Positions 38,351 to 47,900 are shown, counted from the first letter of the stretch. The stretch is 64,000 nt of DNA from Megaleporinus macrocephalus (GCA_021613375.1 CM038710.1:27777763-27841762); one strand, 5' to 3'. The notes: a model not told the origin generated them from the sequence alone. Numbers and translations: made by a program.

Positions 38351-41300
38351 TAATAATATATATCTACAAAACTTTTGCACAAGCCACATTTTATGTTATT
38401 ATCACGTCTCCCAATATGTTAAAATAGAACATCAAGCAAAAGCACATAGAACATCAAGAGAACACATCATTTGCCTGGGAGTCCCAAAACTGCTGCACAC
38501 GACTGTAAATGAAAAAGATGCTGGAGGACGTATTTTACTATGCCATCATGTCCACACACTCTTCTTTCCTACACAGGATTAAATATCAGGGTATAAGTGA
38601 GCAGATGTGTTGGCAACAGATTGTGAACTGATGCCACGGCTCATCGTCTCGAGAAGGGATGTGTTTATATGGTGAGATGGAGGCTGAATGTATGGTATGA
38701 TGTAATTACATAATTAAGTTTTAGCCCTAATTAAATTCTTGGATCAAACGCTTCGTTCATTTCCGATGTGAATAAAAGTCTTGCATATTCTATGTACAGC
38801 AAAATGATGGCTGCGACAGCCTGACATAGGCAAAGTGCTCATGACACCATAAAGATTATCACAGAAATGTCCAGGAGTTATATACCATGAGCTGAAGGCT
38901 TTTGAGGAGAAGCTGATTTTAAAACATGTCAATCTTTCAATCTCCTGTTTGCTTGGAGGTGTGAAAGAGGAGTCTGACCTTTGAACTCTGCGGTGCTGGG
39001 GTTGATGTGCATCCGCTTCTGGCACTCCCCGCAGCTCATCAGGAAGCGGGTCACCGCCTCGCGGGGCAGAAAGGCATACGTCTCTGCAATCTGGACACCA
39101 GGGAGAAAGAGTGCAAGAGGGATGAGGAGAATAAATCAGATTCAGGATAAGAGAAGGTTTTTTGGGGGTGGGGTGTGCTGTCAACTTGTTCATGCTCCGC
39201 CCACCAATGTAGTGGTGCGTTCAGGTATATGGCCCACATGTGAGAAGACTGATTTACTGTATGAACACCTAAACATGACCTGAGTTACGACCATGGCTGT
39301 GTACATTGTCCTGAACTAAGCACAGACTTTCACATTCATCCAATCATGTGTCCCATATATAACACAAACTTTAATGTGGCAGCATTTCTGAAAATTTGGG
39401 AATCTTTTATTTTTTTGGGGGTGGAGAGTGCCGGTGGGTGGTGCTGGTAGCATGTAGGTTCTGATATTAACTTATTTTATATGTAGCCCACTGGATTTCT
39501 GTCAAAACAAGTAAGTGTACCTCTTAGGCCTGTGTTTAGCCTAAATGTTTGTTGGTAATTGTTAGCTGTTACCCACTGCTTTAGACTCACAAGTGAGACT
39601 TCTGACTTAATGTGGCAAAGTGCCGCCTACTTTGTCAGGAGAGAAACATCTAACTGGTGTTTTAATGTGACTTGTAAGCGTAGATAAGCAACCAGAATTT
39701 TGTTCTAGCATAGTGAGACAATTTCACATAACTTGGCTTATATAAAAAAGTAGAAATACGTTGAATAGTCATGTCATATTCTTACACCAATGGCAAAATG
39801 AAAAATAATAGATATACCAACTAGTCCAGAAGCTCATTTATAAATGTGCAACCAGGGCACCCCATCCTTAGAACCACTAAATCTGCCCCCTGAGTATTGG
39901 GTTTGGAACATACATGCTGACCACAGTATGGGACAATCCCATTCATTTCGCCATAGAGAAAAACTATGTTACACCCAGAGGTCCTAATATGCTCTGACTA
40001 CAGAGTGACACACGACTTCAGAGGTCCAGGTTCTGTAATGATTTGTCTGACCTGGTAACAGTAGCTATAGAGGAACTCATTTGTGGGCAGAGCATGTATA
40101 GACCCACTGGTGAAAGCTGAGCAGGAAAGAAAGCAACCCAAACTGCACACTCTGCGTTACGTTATGTTATGTAAAGCAGAAAAATGAGGTTATATTTCCT
40201 GAATATTTACAGTGTCTGGGTCCTCTGTCAGAAGAGAGCTGCTTATCCTGTGCTAAAGCCTGGCCCCCCCCTCTCTCTTTCTGCTGCTGTTCTATGTGCG
40301 ACCTTCACACAGTGAGAGAGAGAAAGAGGGAGAGAGAGTAGGAGCAGTAACAGCAGGCTCCTCCCGCCTCGGGCAGTGCAGAGGGAAAAGGCCACCCAGG
40401 GAAAAAACACACACGCACGCACCTCCCAGAATGCCATAGTCACACACACCCCGCCCCTCGTGGCCTTGCCGTGTTGGCCGCGCTATGAGACCTGACAGCA
40501 GCTCTCTCCAGGGCAGAGGCTGAGGAGAGGAGGTGAACATAAGCCCCAGGGCACGGTACAGGACCCCTCTTCAACCTCTCAAGTCCCCAAATCTCACACA
40601 CACACACACAAACACACAGACGACTGCACTGCTCACGTTTACCCTCCTCAACCCTCTCCTGTTTAATCCCCTCCTCCTTACTGAACCCTATTAGGCCTGT
40701 ATATTTTTCTTCTCAGTGTTCTGTTGTGACAGGCATTGATCCGATCCCTTTCTCCAGCACAAAGCCTTCCCGAAAGTTCTGCTTAACGGGGAATTCTAAC
40801 GATTTTTCAAAAAATTTCCACCATTAAAATGGTTAAGAAGTAAGCAAAGCCATTCAGAGTGGTCTGGTGTGAAATGCCCCGTCCTAGATTCAGGATTGTT
40901 TACAGTTATAGTGATGGGAACAGGGCTGAATGGTTTGGGGTAGTCAAATTGAGATTTCTATTACTGCTATTATGATCGCTATTTAAAATGTGCCTGCTTT
41001 TGTTTCTGGCTTGACCTCTGAATGCGAGTGTGCCATACTGTCTATAATTGGTGGTCCTGATGTCACAACACATGGAGGATTGTGTTAGATTGGTCTAACA
41101 TATCTACAAAAATGAAAATGACACTCTCTCAAATAGTGATTTTAACATAAAAATATTATTCTTTAAAACCTTGCCTTGTTAATGCCTTACATGTTTTAAA
41201 AGCTCCTTCACAGAGAAATTCTTATGAATATGTTGCCTGATGCCTGAAACTTTGTAGTGTAGAGTTTTTAGAATGATAGAAGTTTATAAACACTAGTTTA

Positions 41301-44300
41301 TAGAGAGACAATCATTTATAAAGAAAATCTTCTCAAATCTATTTCTGGCAGGGAGGTCGCTGTAGTAAGACAAAAAGCCTCAAAAGACAATGCATTTGTT
41401 TAAACTCACCACTATTTTATATTTTGCATATTTGTGTTGTGACCTAAGCTTCTTATCACCACCACTACATTTTAGAAAATTGATGAAATTCCCCTGTTAT
41501 TCAGGTCCACCCTGTGTTCAGGCACATGTCTGTGTTCCTCTTGTGTTGCAATAGTAAGTGCACCCTCATTAGTGCTTTTGGAAAAAATGCATTTAGACAG
41601 CCTAACTGAAAGGACTGGTGCCGTAGCGTGAAGGTGTATAAGGGCTTGGCAAGTGTAATATGAAAACTAATTAATCTACATAGCACTTATATTTCTGATT
41701 AAGTCTGAAACACTGGTGTGATCACACTCAATGGTGCTGCAGTTAGCGTTCTTAGTTGTGAATGTTCGGCAGTGTCACAGGTAATTCTACGAACCTTCAT
41801 ACACATGCATGGATTTCTTGAAAAATATAGTATTTGAATATCCCGAAGATAAACTATCCTACTGTATTATGTTACTCATGTTAAGTTACACTTGAACGAA
41901 CACTCTGAATGTGGTAATCTCCACAAAGTAGCAATTAAAGTATAAGATACTCCAGCAAATATGTGGACTGTTTAATTTTTGTAATGTAATCATAAACAAA
42001 CAGCTGTCACACATATTATTACGCTAACTTAATTTCTTTAGCTATATTTGTTCTGGATCCTGTGAACTACTGTCAGAGTCATTGCACTGTAAAAGAAGCT
42101 AACAGAGCAAACAAATACATGTATGCACCACCGTATTATGATACACAAGTCTATTAGCCTCCATTCAGTGTTAGCATGGTTAGCATGTTTGGTTGAAATG
42201 TTCCTTTGGACCTTTACACTCTGTGATGGGTGATGTGTAGATGCCTCTCAAACAGTTAGTACAGCCCATCTGAAACCTGTGAAATAAATGCAGCTTCTTG
42301 AAATAACCACAAGAGGGCAGAGTTCACAGACACTGGCAGGACAAGGAAGTAGTGGGCCAACAGGCCGAATCTTGAATTGATGAAGTGTGTCAGTGCAATA
42401 GCGTTCATTTCCACACGTTTGTGATGATCCCATATCTAAAATATACAAAGTAGAGCCACATGGATCAGAGCTACTCAGAACAACTGTGATTAACAAATTT
42501 GTCCCGAATTATACACATTCATTTCAGCCAAGGATGTTGAAATTAAAATCCTGAATACTTAGAATACTCAGCTTTCAGAACAAAAGACGGACTCAAAATG
42601 CTTCTCCCTTAACATCTCTGCATAGAGGTGGGGTTGGGGTAAACACCCTATCACTGTCAGTCACAGCTGATTACAGCCAATCAAAGCCTGTCCAACCACA
42701 GCAAATCACACCAATCATGGAGCATCTCTGCCAGTCACAGCTGATTTTAAAAGTCACAGCCAATCAGCGAGCACTGAGGGCAATAAGATAGCGCCTAGCG
42801 TCAGTGATGGACAGTTGAGCGGGTCTGTGCGGGACTCTGCGTGCCAAATGTCAAAAACAGACCTATCAGCCGGCTAATTGCTTTAATTAGGTGATTAGCA
42901 AAGAGCTCGACGGGGGCTGGAACCTGACACCTGCTTTCACACACTGTGGGATCATAGCTCAGGGCCTGTACGTACCGAGCCGTTCTTAGAGTGCTTATCT
43001 GGGATGGGCCCATAGGAGTCTTAAGGATAAGAAAGGCAAATCTCTTAGATCTAAATACAGTTGTATGTGAAATTTTGAATAACCCCAGTCAAGTAACATG
43101 TTTTATTGATAAGTGGAAATAAGTGAACATATCTTTTATGAGAAACAAGCTTAAATACTGTATTTTTCTGCACATTTTAGTGCACCATTTCTATTAATTT
43201 GCTGAGCTGAACAAATTAGATAAATATTAACATATTAGATTCAATAAACATAAAATACGAAATATGCCATAACCTTTTTTCCCAATGTGTTAAATTCAGC
43301 AAAAAACGTAAATGTGTGTTAACATGTGCAGTCTTTGTAGAATATGTGTTATTACTTATTGTCACTTAAAAAAATCAACAAAGTATACTTGGACATGGGC
43401 AATTTCACTGATTTTCCCAAAATGTGTGCATGATTAAATGGTTAAAAATGTAAACAAAGTAATTTGGACTGGTTTGGTATATAATCATTTGCTGTTGAGA
43501 AACTAGCCATGTCAGAATTATCCATAGTGGTGTTGATAGAGATCAGTGACTCTAAAAGCTTTATTACATAAAATAAATAAACACACGGCCTGACTTACGC
43601 GGCCTGAGACTTTGGTTTAGGCTTTGTTTTAAAAGCTATTCATGATGGAGAGGTACATGTGGGATGAAATAGTCCCTAAAGAAAACTTTATTTTTTAGAT
43701 TTCCACTATTTTACCATTATCAACATTATATACAAAAACTCAGAAGTCATGTGTAGTTTCCCTGGGCATTCTGGAGAGTAAATAAAATGACCCATGCATC
43801 CTATCCATGAAAAGAAAGTCCATTTCTTTTGTACTGGTTTGAAGTGAAAGTCCATTTCAATTCGAAAATCATTCATTTTACAAAGCCGTCCAGTCAATGG
43901 TAGCATGATATATTTTGCGCCAGTGAACCAGCTCTGTGCATGATAAAGTTATTCACACTGAACTTTAGAGGGCTATATATGTATTCCAAGGGTTTAAGAA
44001 CCCTGGGACTGAGTCAGTAAAGAGTACAGCTCGTAGACCCCAGGCCCCTTTAACCTGCTCCTCAGGTAGAGGAGAGAGCTGTTCACACACAAAGCGCTCG
44101 CTTTACATTGTTAGAAGCCGCCGATAAGGTGTTCTGTATCGCTGGCTGAGGGAAATGAAATTGGACTTAGACGCTATGAAGTAAATGAAAAAATGTGAGG
44201 GTGTCCTTCCTTCCAATGCAATAATATGCTCCCGAGTCAGAGGCTCTTGAGTTCCCCTGGTTTCGCTATACCGTCCTCTTTGGACTTCTCATAGGCTCGG

Positions 44301-46423
44301 GGGTGCAATACAGTGTATTTAATTTAACTGCAGGTAAGCATTTCATAGAATAGACCCCCACAGACCCAGTGAAGTAGGACCTTATTTTAGGTGTAATTCT
44401 GATTTGCACTCTGTTGCCCAGTCTACAGCGATCTCGGCTGCCCAGCTCAAACAATAGCGCTACAGGTGCTGCAAGATGGCCACGGTTGCCGCAGCAACAG
44501 TCTGAACCAACCACTATTAGCCATGCAAATATATTAATGGTCATTAGGCTTTTATAAAATAATGTTAAGTCAGTCATATCGCTGACACGTTATACAAGAG
44601 TGCACGATTTGATGATTAAAGTCTCTGTGACATGTGCATTCTGTTTATTCATATTCATCATATTACAATTTATTATTAATTAGTGTGGAATCTGCTGAAT
44701 TATTTAGTTAATATGCCATAAATGAGAGAATGAAAAAGATCTTTCTTGCTTGTAAGTACTGATGACTAAAATTGAATTAAAAAAAATCATCACTTGTGAA
44801 AAGTCGCTTATTATTGAGTTCATATTTTACCTTTACTCAGTTTCAAGCTCTTAAACTATAGAATAGTATGTAGTAGTTACTAAATAATGCAAATGAGATA
44901 TTTAATTATCTCACTAAACAATAAGTGCGATTTAAAGTAGCAGTATCAGAAAATTAAATAAATAGTTTAATAAAGTTAATTGAAATTTAAAGCTCACGGA
45001 TACAGCCTTCAGTCTTTTTTGATTGTCTCTCAGTGGCCACTTTATGTGCAAACCACAGTCAATCAAAACATGATTGGGCTTTTTTTCTTAAGTAGCTCTA
45101 GGGATTGTGATTTGGGGGGCTTATTTTAATAAAATCGTGGTTTGTGGCTTGCACACTCCCTCCTTCGCCCTCTTCAGTTCTTACCAGTGGAGAAGAAATG
45201 TTGTGTGTTCAGCATCAAACCTCATCCTTGCCAGGTTCTGTCTCCAGCAGTGGAAAGCCACGACAGTGTTAACTCTTGTTTTGTCATTTCTTTCTTTGCT
45301 GCTAAATGTGTATTGTTGTCGAGAGTGGGCAGCAGCAGTCATTATAATGTTCTCATGCCGAGAGTTTCAGCCATTGTTGCGTTTATCATAATTGACAAGA
45401 AATTACTAACAATATTGTAGCAGTGCTACGTCTTCTTTCTCTCATGTTGGACTCGACTCAGTGCTACAGAGACTCACAATCACCTCTTGAGGTACAAAGT
45501 GGTTTTAGGAGACCGCGTGGGCCAGGGCTAGCAGATTAGCATGCTAACTTCAGTAGATATACCTGCAATGCTGTATGTGTTTTTGATGTACCATATGTTC
45601 ATATGTGATTGTTTTAACTGTTTACACTACAAATCTTACATATTACTCCCTTAAAGTGTACCGCCTCAAATGTGAGCAAGCCAGAGGCAACAGTGGCAAG
45701 TCTGGAGGAAAAAACTTTGAGAGGAACCAGACTCACAAGGGGAGACCCATCCTCCTCTGGTCAAACAGTATTTACAGTTTAATAAACTAAATACCAAAGA
45801 AAAGAGTCTCTGTTTGAATCTAGATAGCAAAGCTTTAGAAGCTGCACAGGTAGAGGCAGTCTCTGGCTGAGGCAGTCTACGAATGAGGCTTTATGTAAAG
45901 TGGGCGTGAGCTGAAACAGTCCCATCCTATCTCAGTGCGGGTGTAATGAATGAATGAAATACACTAATTTAAACCTGTTTCATTGCTACACTTCTCAGTC
46001 TCTCATTTGCTGTCTTTTGTAGCATAAATAGACCTCATGGTTCCTAGTTTTGGAGGGGGTTGTACGGTGCACACATTCATGGTCAGTTTACCTGTATTTT
46101 GAAATGACCAATAACAGACCATAAACTGTTCACTGGTCATAAAATGGCCCCATTTGGACAAGTATGGTACCATAACTCAATCAAACCACTGTTTGCTTGG
46201 ATGATTTCGATTCGATTTTGAGATAGCGTTAAGACTGTAGTGATAGGCTGACTGCAGAACCTTTCCTTACCGCTTTGTAGGTTTTCTTTTGGCCGGCATG
46301 TTTGGGTGCTCTGCCTGGATCAGCACCCATCTCCACATGCATGGCATAGATGATGTCAAAGAAATCCTCCACCACTGCTACCCGCTTCAGCGAGCTGTCC
46401 TGCGCCTGTCCACCATCAGAGCA
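11017..46423 (-). CDS. nol4l: nol4l, nucleolar protein 4-like: ten in-window coding exons (overview)
   Basis: Join on the minus strand of 46271-46423, 38979-39090, 35729-35838, 22515-22662, 16121-16428, 14687-14872, 14015-14203, 12445-12564, 11324-11513 and 11017-11237. This gives 578 residues and a stop, all GT-AG and phase-consistent. Recognised from family hallmarks: [48 protein letters not shown], the basic block [16 protein letters not shown]...[15 protein letters not shown], and the C-terminus [23 protein letters not shown]4 and NOL4L are nuclear or nucleolar proteins of unclear biochemical role. PTDLS and PVNLS fit the CtBP-binding PxDLS class, and IKEE, IKTE and VKTE fit sumoylation consensus. 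NOL4L rather than NOL4 is favoured by the [14 protein letters not shown] and DEPI-GGLNYS-RGYGALG stretches. The first ~100 residues of the long form are missing from the window. A short form could start at Met 22629, giving about 442 residues, close to the 436 I recall for human short NOL4L. Confidence 0.93.
11324..11513 (-). CDS. nol4l: nol4l exon, DEPITAEK...[14 protein letters not shown]
   Basis: 190 bp between acceptor CTCTGTAG and donor GTTAGT. Encodes [20 protein letters not shown], then a Tyr/Gly/Asn-rich stretch with [19 protein letters not shown]. This Tyr-rich segment is characteristic of NOL4L. The intron to the last exon is only 86 bp. Confidence 0.93.
11514..12444 (-). other. nol4l intron, 931 bp
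   Basis: AT-rich with no exon-like segment. Interrupted (CT)n tracts at 12379-12421 lie just downstream of the GTGAGT donor, on the minus strand as GA repeats. Nothing else stands out. Confidence 0.8.
12379..12421. repeat. (CT)n microsatellite, interrupted
   Basis: Two CT runs separated by 'gttgatt', immediately inside the intron next to the exon ending at 12445. Confidence 0.88.
12445..12564 (-). CDS. nol4l: nol4l exon, [20 protein letters not shown]
   Basis: Exactly 40 codons between CCCCTCAG and GTGAGT. Encodes [20 protein letters not shown] then [20 protein letters not shown]. The KRMR basic cluster may act in nuclear import. The sequence is highly conserved in the family; the last two codons (TH) depend on which donor is used. 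Confidence 0.93.
12565..14014 (-). other. nol4l intron, 1.45 kb
   Basis: AT-rich, no exon candidates. Contains a fish dispersed-repeat fragment at about 12778-12900. The stretch 13,140-13,800 is very AT-rich with short A and AAAT runs. Confidence 0.8.
12778..12900. repeat. teleost dispersed repeat fragment ('gcgacttaca ... gggaat' type)
   Basis: Reads 'tttatattta', 'gaagcgacttacagggaag' and later 'ctgggaatcaagccaatgac' and 'cttggcagtgc'. This matches the order of an abundant fish repeat (atttggcagacgc..., aagcgacttaca..., gggaatcgaacc..., accttgg...) that I know as a pattern. Decayed copy. Confidence 0.55.
14015..14203 (-). CDS. nol4l: nol4l exon, conserved basic core [10 protein letters not shown]...KSCRR
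   Basis: 63 codons between CTCTCAG and GTACAG. Encodes [20 protein letters not shown], then [18 protein letters not shown] and [19 protein letters not shown]. This is the most conserved block of NOL4 and NOL4L, likely helical, and its basic clusters suit a bipartite nuclear or nucleolar signal. A 17-base exact copy of its acceptor and first bases lies 164 bp upstream (14358-14374). Confidence 0.97.
14204..14686 (-). other. nol4l intron, 483 bp
   Basis: Purine-rich on the plus strand (GA-rich, 14,270-14,560), then poly(A)-rich and a (TA)n tract. The intron is open in the frame of the downstream exon for about 115 codons, but those residues are low-complexity hydrophobic and not gene-like. Confidence 0.85.
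14595..14640. repeat. (TA)n microsatellite
   Basis: About 23 TA units, preceded by A-rich sequence, located 46 bp inside the intron from the exon that ends at 14687. Confidence 0.95.
14687..14872 (-). CDS. nol4l: nol4l exon with the aspartate tract
   Basis: 62 codons between TTGTTCAG and GTGAGA. Encodes [19 protein letters not shown], then [40 protein letters not shown] and N. The acidic run is typical of NOL4 proteins. VKTE is a psi-K-x-E sumoylation motif. The Asp/His tract is coded by near-repeating GAT/GAC/CAT triplets. Confidence 0.95.
14873..16120 (-). other. nol4l intron, 1.25 kb
   Basis: Two features stand out: a roughly 107 bp hairpin at 15216-15322 and an open frame continuing 99 codons past the upstream exon's donor (15821-16120). 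The rest is AT-rich and unremarkable. Confidence 0.8.
15216..15322. repeat. 107 bp foldback (inverted repeat, hairpin)
   Basis: Arms 15216-15265 and 15273-15322 are inverse complements at about 44-45 of 50 positions, with a 7-base loop (attaata). Outer ends are CTGATACCCAAGCA and its complement. Transcribed in nol4l pre-mRNA it would make a long hairpin. Confidence 0.9.
16121..16428 (-). CDS. nol4l: nol4l exon, Ser-rich with CtBP-like and sumoylation motifs
   Basis: 308 bp between TTTCAG and GTGAGG. Begins (G)[13 protein letters not shown], passes [18 protein letters not shown] and [12 protein letters not shown], and ends [19 protein letters not shown] fits the PxDLS class of CtBP-binding motifs, and IKTE fits psi-K-x-E. 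The frame stays open for 99 codons past the donor. Conservation is lower than in neighbouring exons, as expected for a disordered linker. Confidence 0.92.
16429..22514 (-). other. nol4l intron, 6.1 kb
   Basis: Holds a TIR element at 20366-20790. Unique, moderately GC-rich patches at about 17,040-17,800 and 19,190-19,470 could be conserved non-coding elements. The remainder is AT-rich unique sequence. Open frames here are short and non-conserved in character; no exon with good splice sites was seen. Confidence 0.75.
20366..20790. mobile_element. 425 bp non-autonomous DNA transposon (MITE) with 26 bp TIRs
   Basis: The left end 20366-20391 (ACAGTACTGTGCAAACGTTT...) and the reverse complement of 20765-20790 (ACACTACTGTGCAAAGGTTT...) agree at 23 of 26 bases. 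The interior is AT-rich without coding capacity. A related copy lies at 36513-36848 and a shorter one near 38050-38120. The CTGTGCAAA-type end is common in teleost Tc1/mariner-like MITEs; superfamily assignment is inferred. Confidence 0.8.
22515..22662 (-). CDS. nol4l: nol4l exon with candidate start of the short isoform
   Basis: 148 bp between TTCCTCATAG and donor GTTAGA. Encodes [19 protein letters not shown], then [18 protein letters not shown] and [13 protein letters not shown]. The Met codon at 22627-22629 (MAEPAWVS) corresponds in position to the start of the human short NOL4L form as I remember it (MADSTWMS). IKEE is a sumoylation consensus. Initiation here gives about 442 residues. 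Confidence 0.9.
26914..27010. repeat. compound (TATC)n(TA)n microsatellite
   Basis: Five TATC units then about 40 TA units, nearly 100 bases in all. Length in the assembly may be unreliable. Confidence 0.95.
27315..27349. repeat. (TA)n microsatellite
   Basis: About 17 TA units, 300 bases from the larger array at 26914-27010. Confidence 0.95.
29799..29823. repeat. (CA)n microsatellite
   Basis: Twelve CA units in the 13 kb nol4l intron. Confidence 0.9.
32090..32400. repeat. probable decayed fish retroelement-related repeat
   Basis: Phrases such as 'gggctttaaaggcgag' and 'cctgggagccaatacaactg' resemble the '...ttaaaacttga...gggagccagtg' wording of a common teleost repeat. No other copy lies in this window, so the call rests on pattern memory only. 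Confidence 0.3.
33060..33260 (-). promoter_or_regulatory. nol4l: GC-box CpG patch, candidate internal promoter for short nol4l
   Basis: A CpG-rich stretch in an AT-rich intron, with a consensus Sp1 box GGGGCGGGGC at 33221-33230. On the minus strand two good donors follow: CTCG|GTAAGG (exon end 33108) and AAAAG|GTGGGT or GTGG|GTGAGA (33060-33064). A non-coding first exon here could splice to the exon at 22515-22662, whose Met fits the short isoform start. The location between the long-form exon at 35729 and that exon is what such a promoter needs. Confidence 0.45.
33859..33874 (-). promoter_or_regulatory. CTCF-like motif
   Basis: The minus strand reads ACACTAGGAGGCAGTG, close to the CTCF core CCASYAGRKGGCAS with one mismatch at the first base. 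Motif only. Confidence 0.35.
35729..35838 (-). CDS. nol4l: nol4l exon, [20 protein letters not shown]
   Basis: 110 bp between TCCCACAG and GTAAGA. Encodes (E)[18 protein letters not shown] then [24 protein letters not shown] is invariant in NOL4 and NOL4L. Phase 1 in, phase 0 out, matching both neighbours. Confidence 0.95.
36513..36848. mobile_element. related copy of the 425 bp TIR element, 5'-truncated
   Basis: Shares 'tttgctcagcaaaacacttt', 'tggcaacccagtatca' and 'aatacctgctttgact' with 20440-20550, and ends in a decayed right TIR ('tgcctttagactttttcaca'). The left TIR is not recognisable. Confidence 0.7.
37387..37403 (+). promoter_or_regulatory. CTCF-like motif
   Basis: Reads TGTCCACTAGGGGGCGA, a close match to the CTCF core (CCACTAGGGGGCG). 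Such motifs also travel inside fish repeats, so occupancy is uncertain. Confidence 0.4.
38281..38346. repeat. (TA)n microsatellite
   Basis: About 33 TA units, next to a smaller TA run at 38033-38048. Confidence 0.95.
38979..39090 (-). CDS. nol4l: nol4l exon, [20 protein letters not shown]
   Basis: 112 bp between GGTGTCCAG and GTCAGA. Encodes [20 protein letters not shown] then [17 protein letters not shown](E). The CxxC-like pair (SCGEC) and the surrounding residues are invariant in NOL4 proteins. STAEF favours NOL4L over NOL4. Confidence 0.96.
42307..42320 (+). promoter_or_regulatory. CTCF-like motif
   Basis: CCACAAGAGGGCAG matches the CTCF core with a single mismatch. Motif only. Confidence 0.33.
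42640..42990. promoter_or_regulatory. candidate intronic enhancer: CCAAT cluster and homeodomain sites
   Basis: Within 120 bases there are 'agccaatcaaag', 'caccaatcatgg' and 'agccaatcagcg', plus two copies of 'cagtcacagctgatt'. Next comes 'gctaattgctttaattag' with 'gtgattagc', a dense set of TAAT-type homeodomain cores, followed by unusually high-complexity, GC-balanced sequence to about 42,990. This reads like a conserved non-coding element; conservation was not tested. Confidence 0.4.
45650..45790. repeat. teleost dispersed repeat fragment
   Basis: Reads 'gaggcaacagtggcaag', 'actttgagaggaaccagact' and 'cccatcctcctctggtcaaa' in order, wording I associate with a common fish interspersed repeat. 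Single copy in this window. Confidence 0.5.
46271..46423 (-). CDS. nol4l: nol4l exon, [17 protein letters not shown] (most 5' exon in window)
   Basis: 51 codons between TGTCTGCAG and GTAAGG. Encodes [40 protein letters not shown] and [11 protein letters not shown], phase 0 at both ends. FFDIIY...HAGQK is diagnostic of the NOL4 family. The long isoform continues upstream into exons not present to base 64000. Confidence 0.96.
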
Positions 46424-47018
46424 CTGCAGACAGACAAGGAAACAGCAGTGCACACAGATTAGACACAAAAGCCTAAACTCACAACTTAAACAATCATCTT
46501 GGGTGCTACTAAGGCTTGCTATCATGTCCCGAACAAAAACAAACACTTGTTTTGAAGAAAATATGAAGTACTGGTTTGGAGAGAAAAGATTCTTTTACTA
46601 CAGTGACTAAATGTTGTAGAAATAGTACCAGAGCACAAAGAAGGTGCCCAGCCAGCATCTGCATGCAGAGCCACCCAGACAGGCCAAATGAGCCATGATA
46701 GCTATGATGACACACTGCTAAATTCGTCCCGGACATCAGCTTCCTTATTTGGGGACAGAACCTCTGAGCAGAAATGGGTTTTAACCCCCTAAACTCTATG
46801 TATCTCCAGTAAGGTAACATTATAGTGTTTTTCTTTAACATATTATGGTTACAAATCCGAAACCAGGACTGTCCATATGCTGCACCTGGTGTCCGTTTGA
46901 ACCATGACAGGAGGCGGAGTTCTCTTTAGCTCGCGAAGTCACATCATTTCAATCTAGTGTGAACAAAAACCCAAATGGCAACAATGGGGGATTTTAAGGT
47001 TCTGATTTATCTTTTTGG

Positions 47019-47118
47019 ATTTTGGACCATTTCTATTGGTAGATTTGTCCTTAAATGTTTACACAACCAGTTGTGTAAACATTTAAGGACAAATCTACCA
47101 TTAGAAATGGTCCAAAAT
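47019..47118. repeat. 100 bp near-perfect foldback (hairpin)
   Basis: Arms 47019-47066 and 47071-47118 are complementary at 47 of 48 positions, with a 4-base loop (ccag). The phrase 'tttggaccatttctatt' recurs at about 56,625-56,641, so the ends may belong to a repeat family. Confidence 0.93.
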
Positions 47119-47886
47119 GACTTGGAATAAAAATGAACACCAATTGCACATTCAATTTCCACATAAAAAAATAATATGATATAAAGAAACATTAATAAAA
47201 AAAGATATGGAAAGATATTAGTTGTTACCAAACAATTCATAGTAGTAACTGAATAATGTTTTAGGATAAACACCGTATTACTCAGTATCTACTTTATAAT
47301 TCAGTATCTACTATGTATTATTCAGCAATTACTGGGGAAGTTATACATTGGCCTGTTTGCTATAAGATTAAGAAACTCCAAGTGTGGCCCCACATATGGG
47401 CTCTTTGGGCTTTAAAGGGTTAATGACTGAATAATAAGCCAAAAGGTTAAAAGGTTAACCCGAAAGGTCATTTAAGATAAGATCATTTCTGGTTAAAACT
47501 GGCCGTAGGCCCAAAGAATAACCCAGAATCTGCAGTCAAGCCCTGAGGTGCTTAATGAATATCACCATCAGTGGCATCTCATGTAGGCCTAAAATCAAGC
47601 CAGGCGCTGTCCCATTAAACCGTCCCATTGATCCAAACCTAATATCCAGCACTCTGACACAGGAGGCCTCTAGAAGATGCTTCTCTGTGTTGTGCCAGTC
47701 GGTGAGACAGGGAGAGAGACAGACAGAGTGAGAGAGTGTGATAGAGCAAGTGTGGTTTTTTAGATGCTCTCCCTGCAGCATTTTTAAAATAACACCATTC
47801 CGTACGGCGCTCGAACACATGCACCCGCCGCCCCACCTCCCGCCACAGGCCCCCTTTACAACCCTGCTTTCCATGCTCCTGACCCC

Positions 47887-47900
47887 GTCGCTATGGCAAC
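47887..47900 (+). promoter_or_regulatory. RFX X-box motif
   Basis: GTCGCTATGGCAAC, one base from a palindromic RFX site, within a CpG-rich patch (about 47,800-48,000). Confidence 0.4.

Larger units (their letters stand above)
35839..38978 (-). other. nol4l intron, 3.1 kb
   Basis: Contains a second copy of the TIR element (36513-36848), fragments near 38,050, a CTCF-like site at 37387-37403, a tandem duplicate of about 60-70 bp (37968-38030 and 38178-38247) and a long (TA)n. No exon seen. Confidence 0.75.
39091..46270 (-). other. nol4l intron, 7.2 kb
   Basis: No exon seen. Notable parts are a GC-rich patch (40,240-40,560), a CTCF-like site (42307-42320), a CCAAT-box cluster (42,640-42,780), a homeodomain-motif patch (42,840-42,990) and repeat-like stretches at about 43,090-43,330 and 45,650-45,790. 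Confidence 0.75.

Noticed and set aside
47521..47545. 'acccagaatctgcag' considered as the KFWVKS exon
   Set aside because: The minus-strand translation does not match the conserved residues before or after this word.
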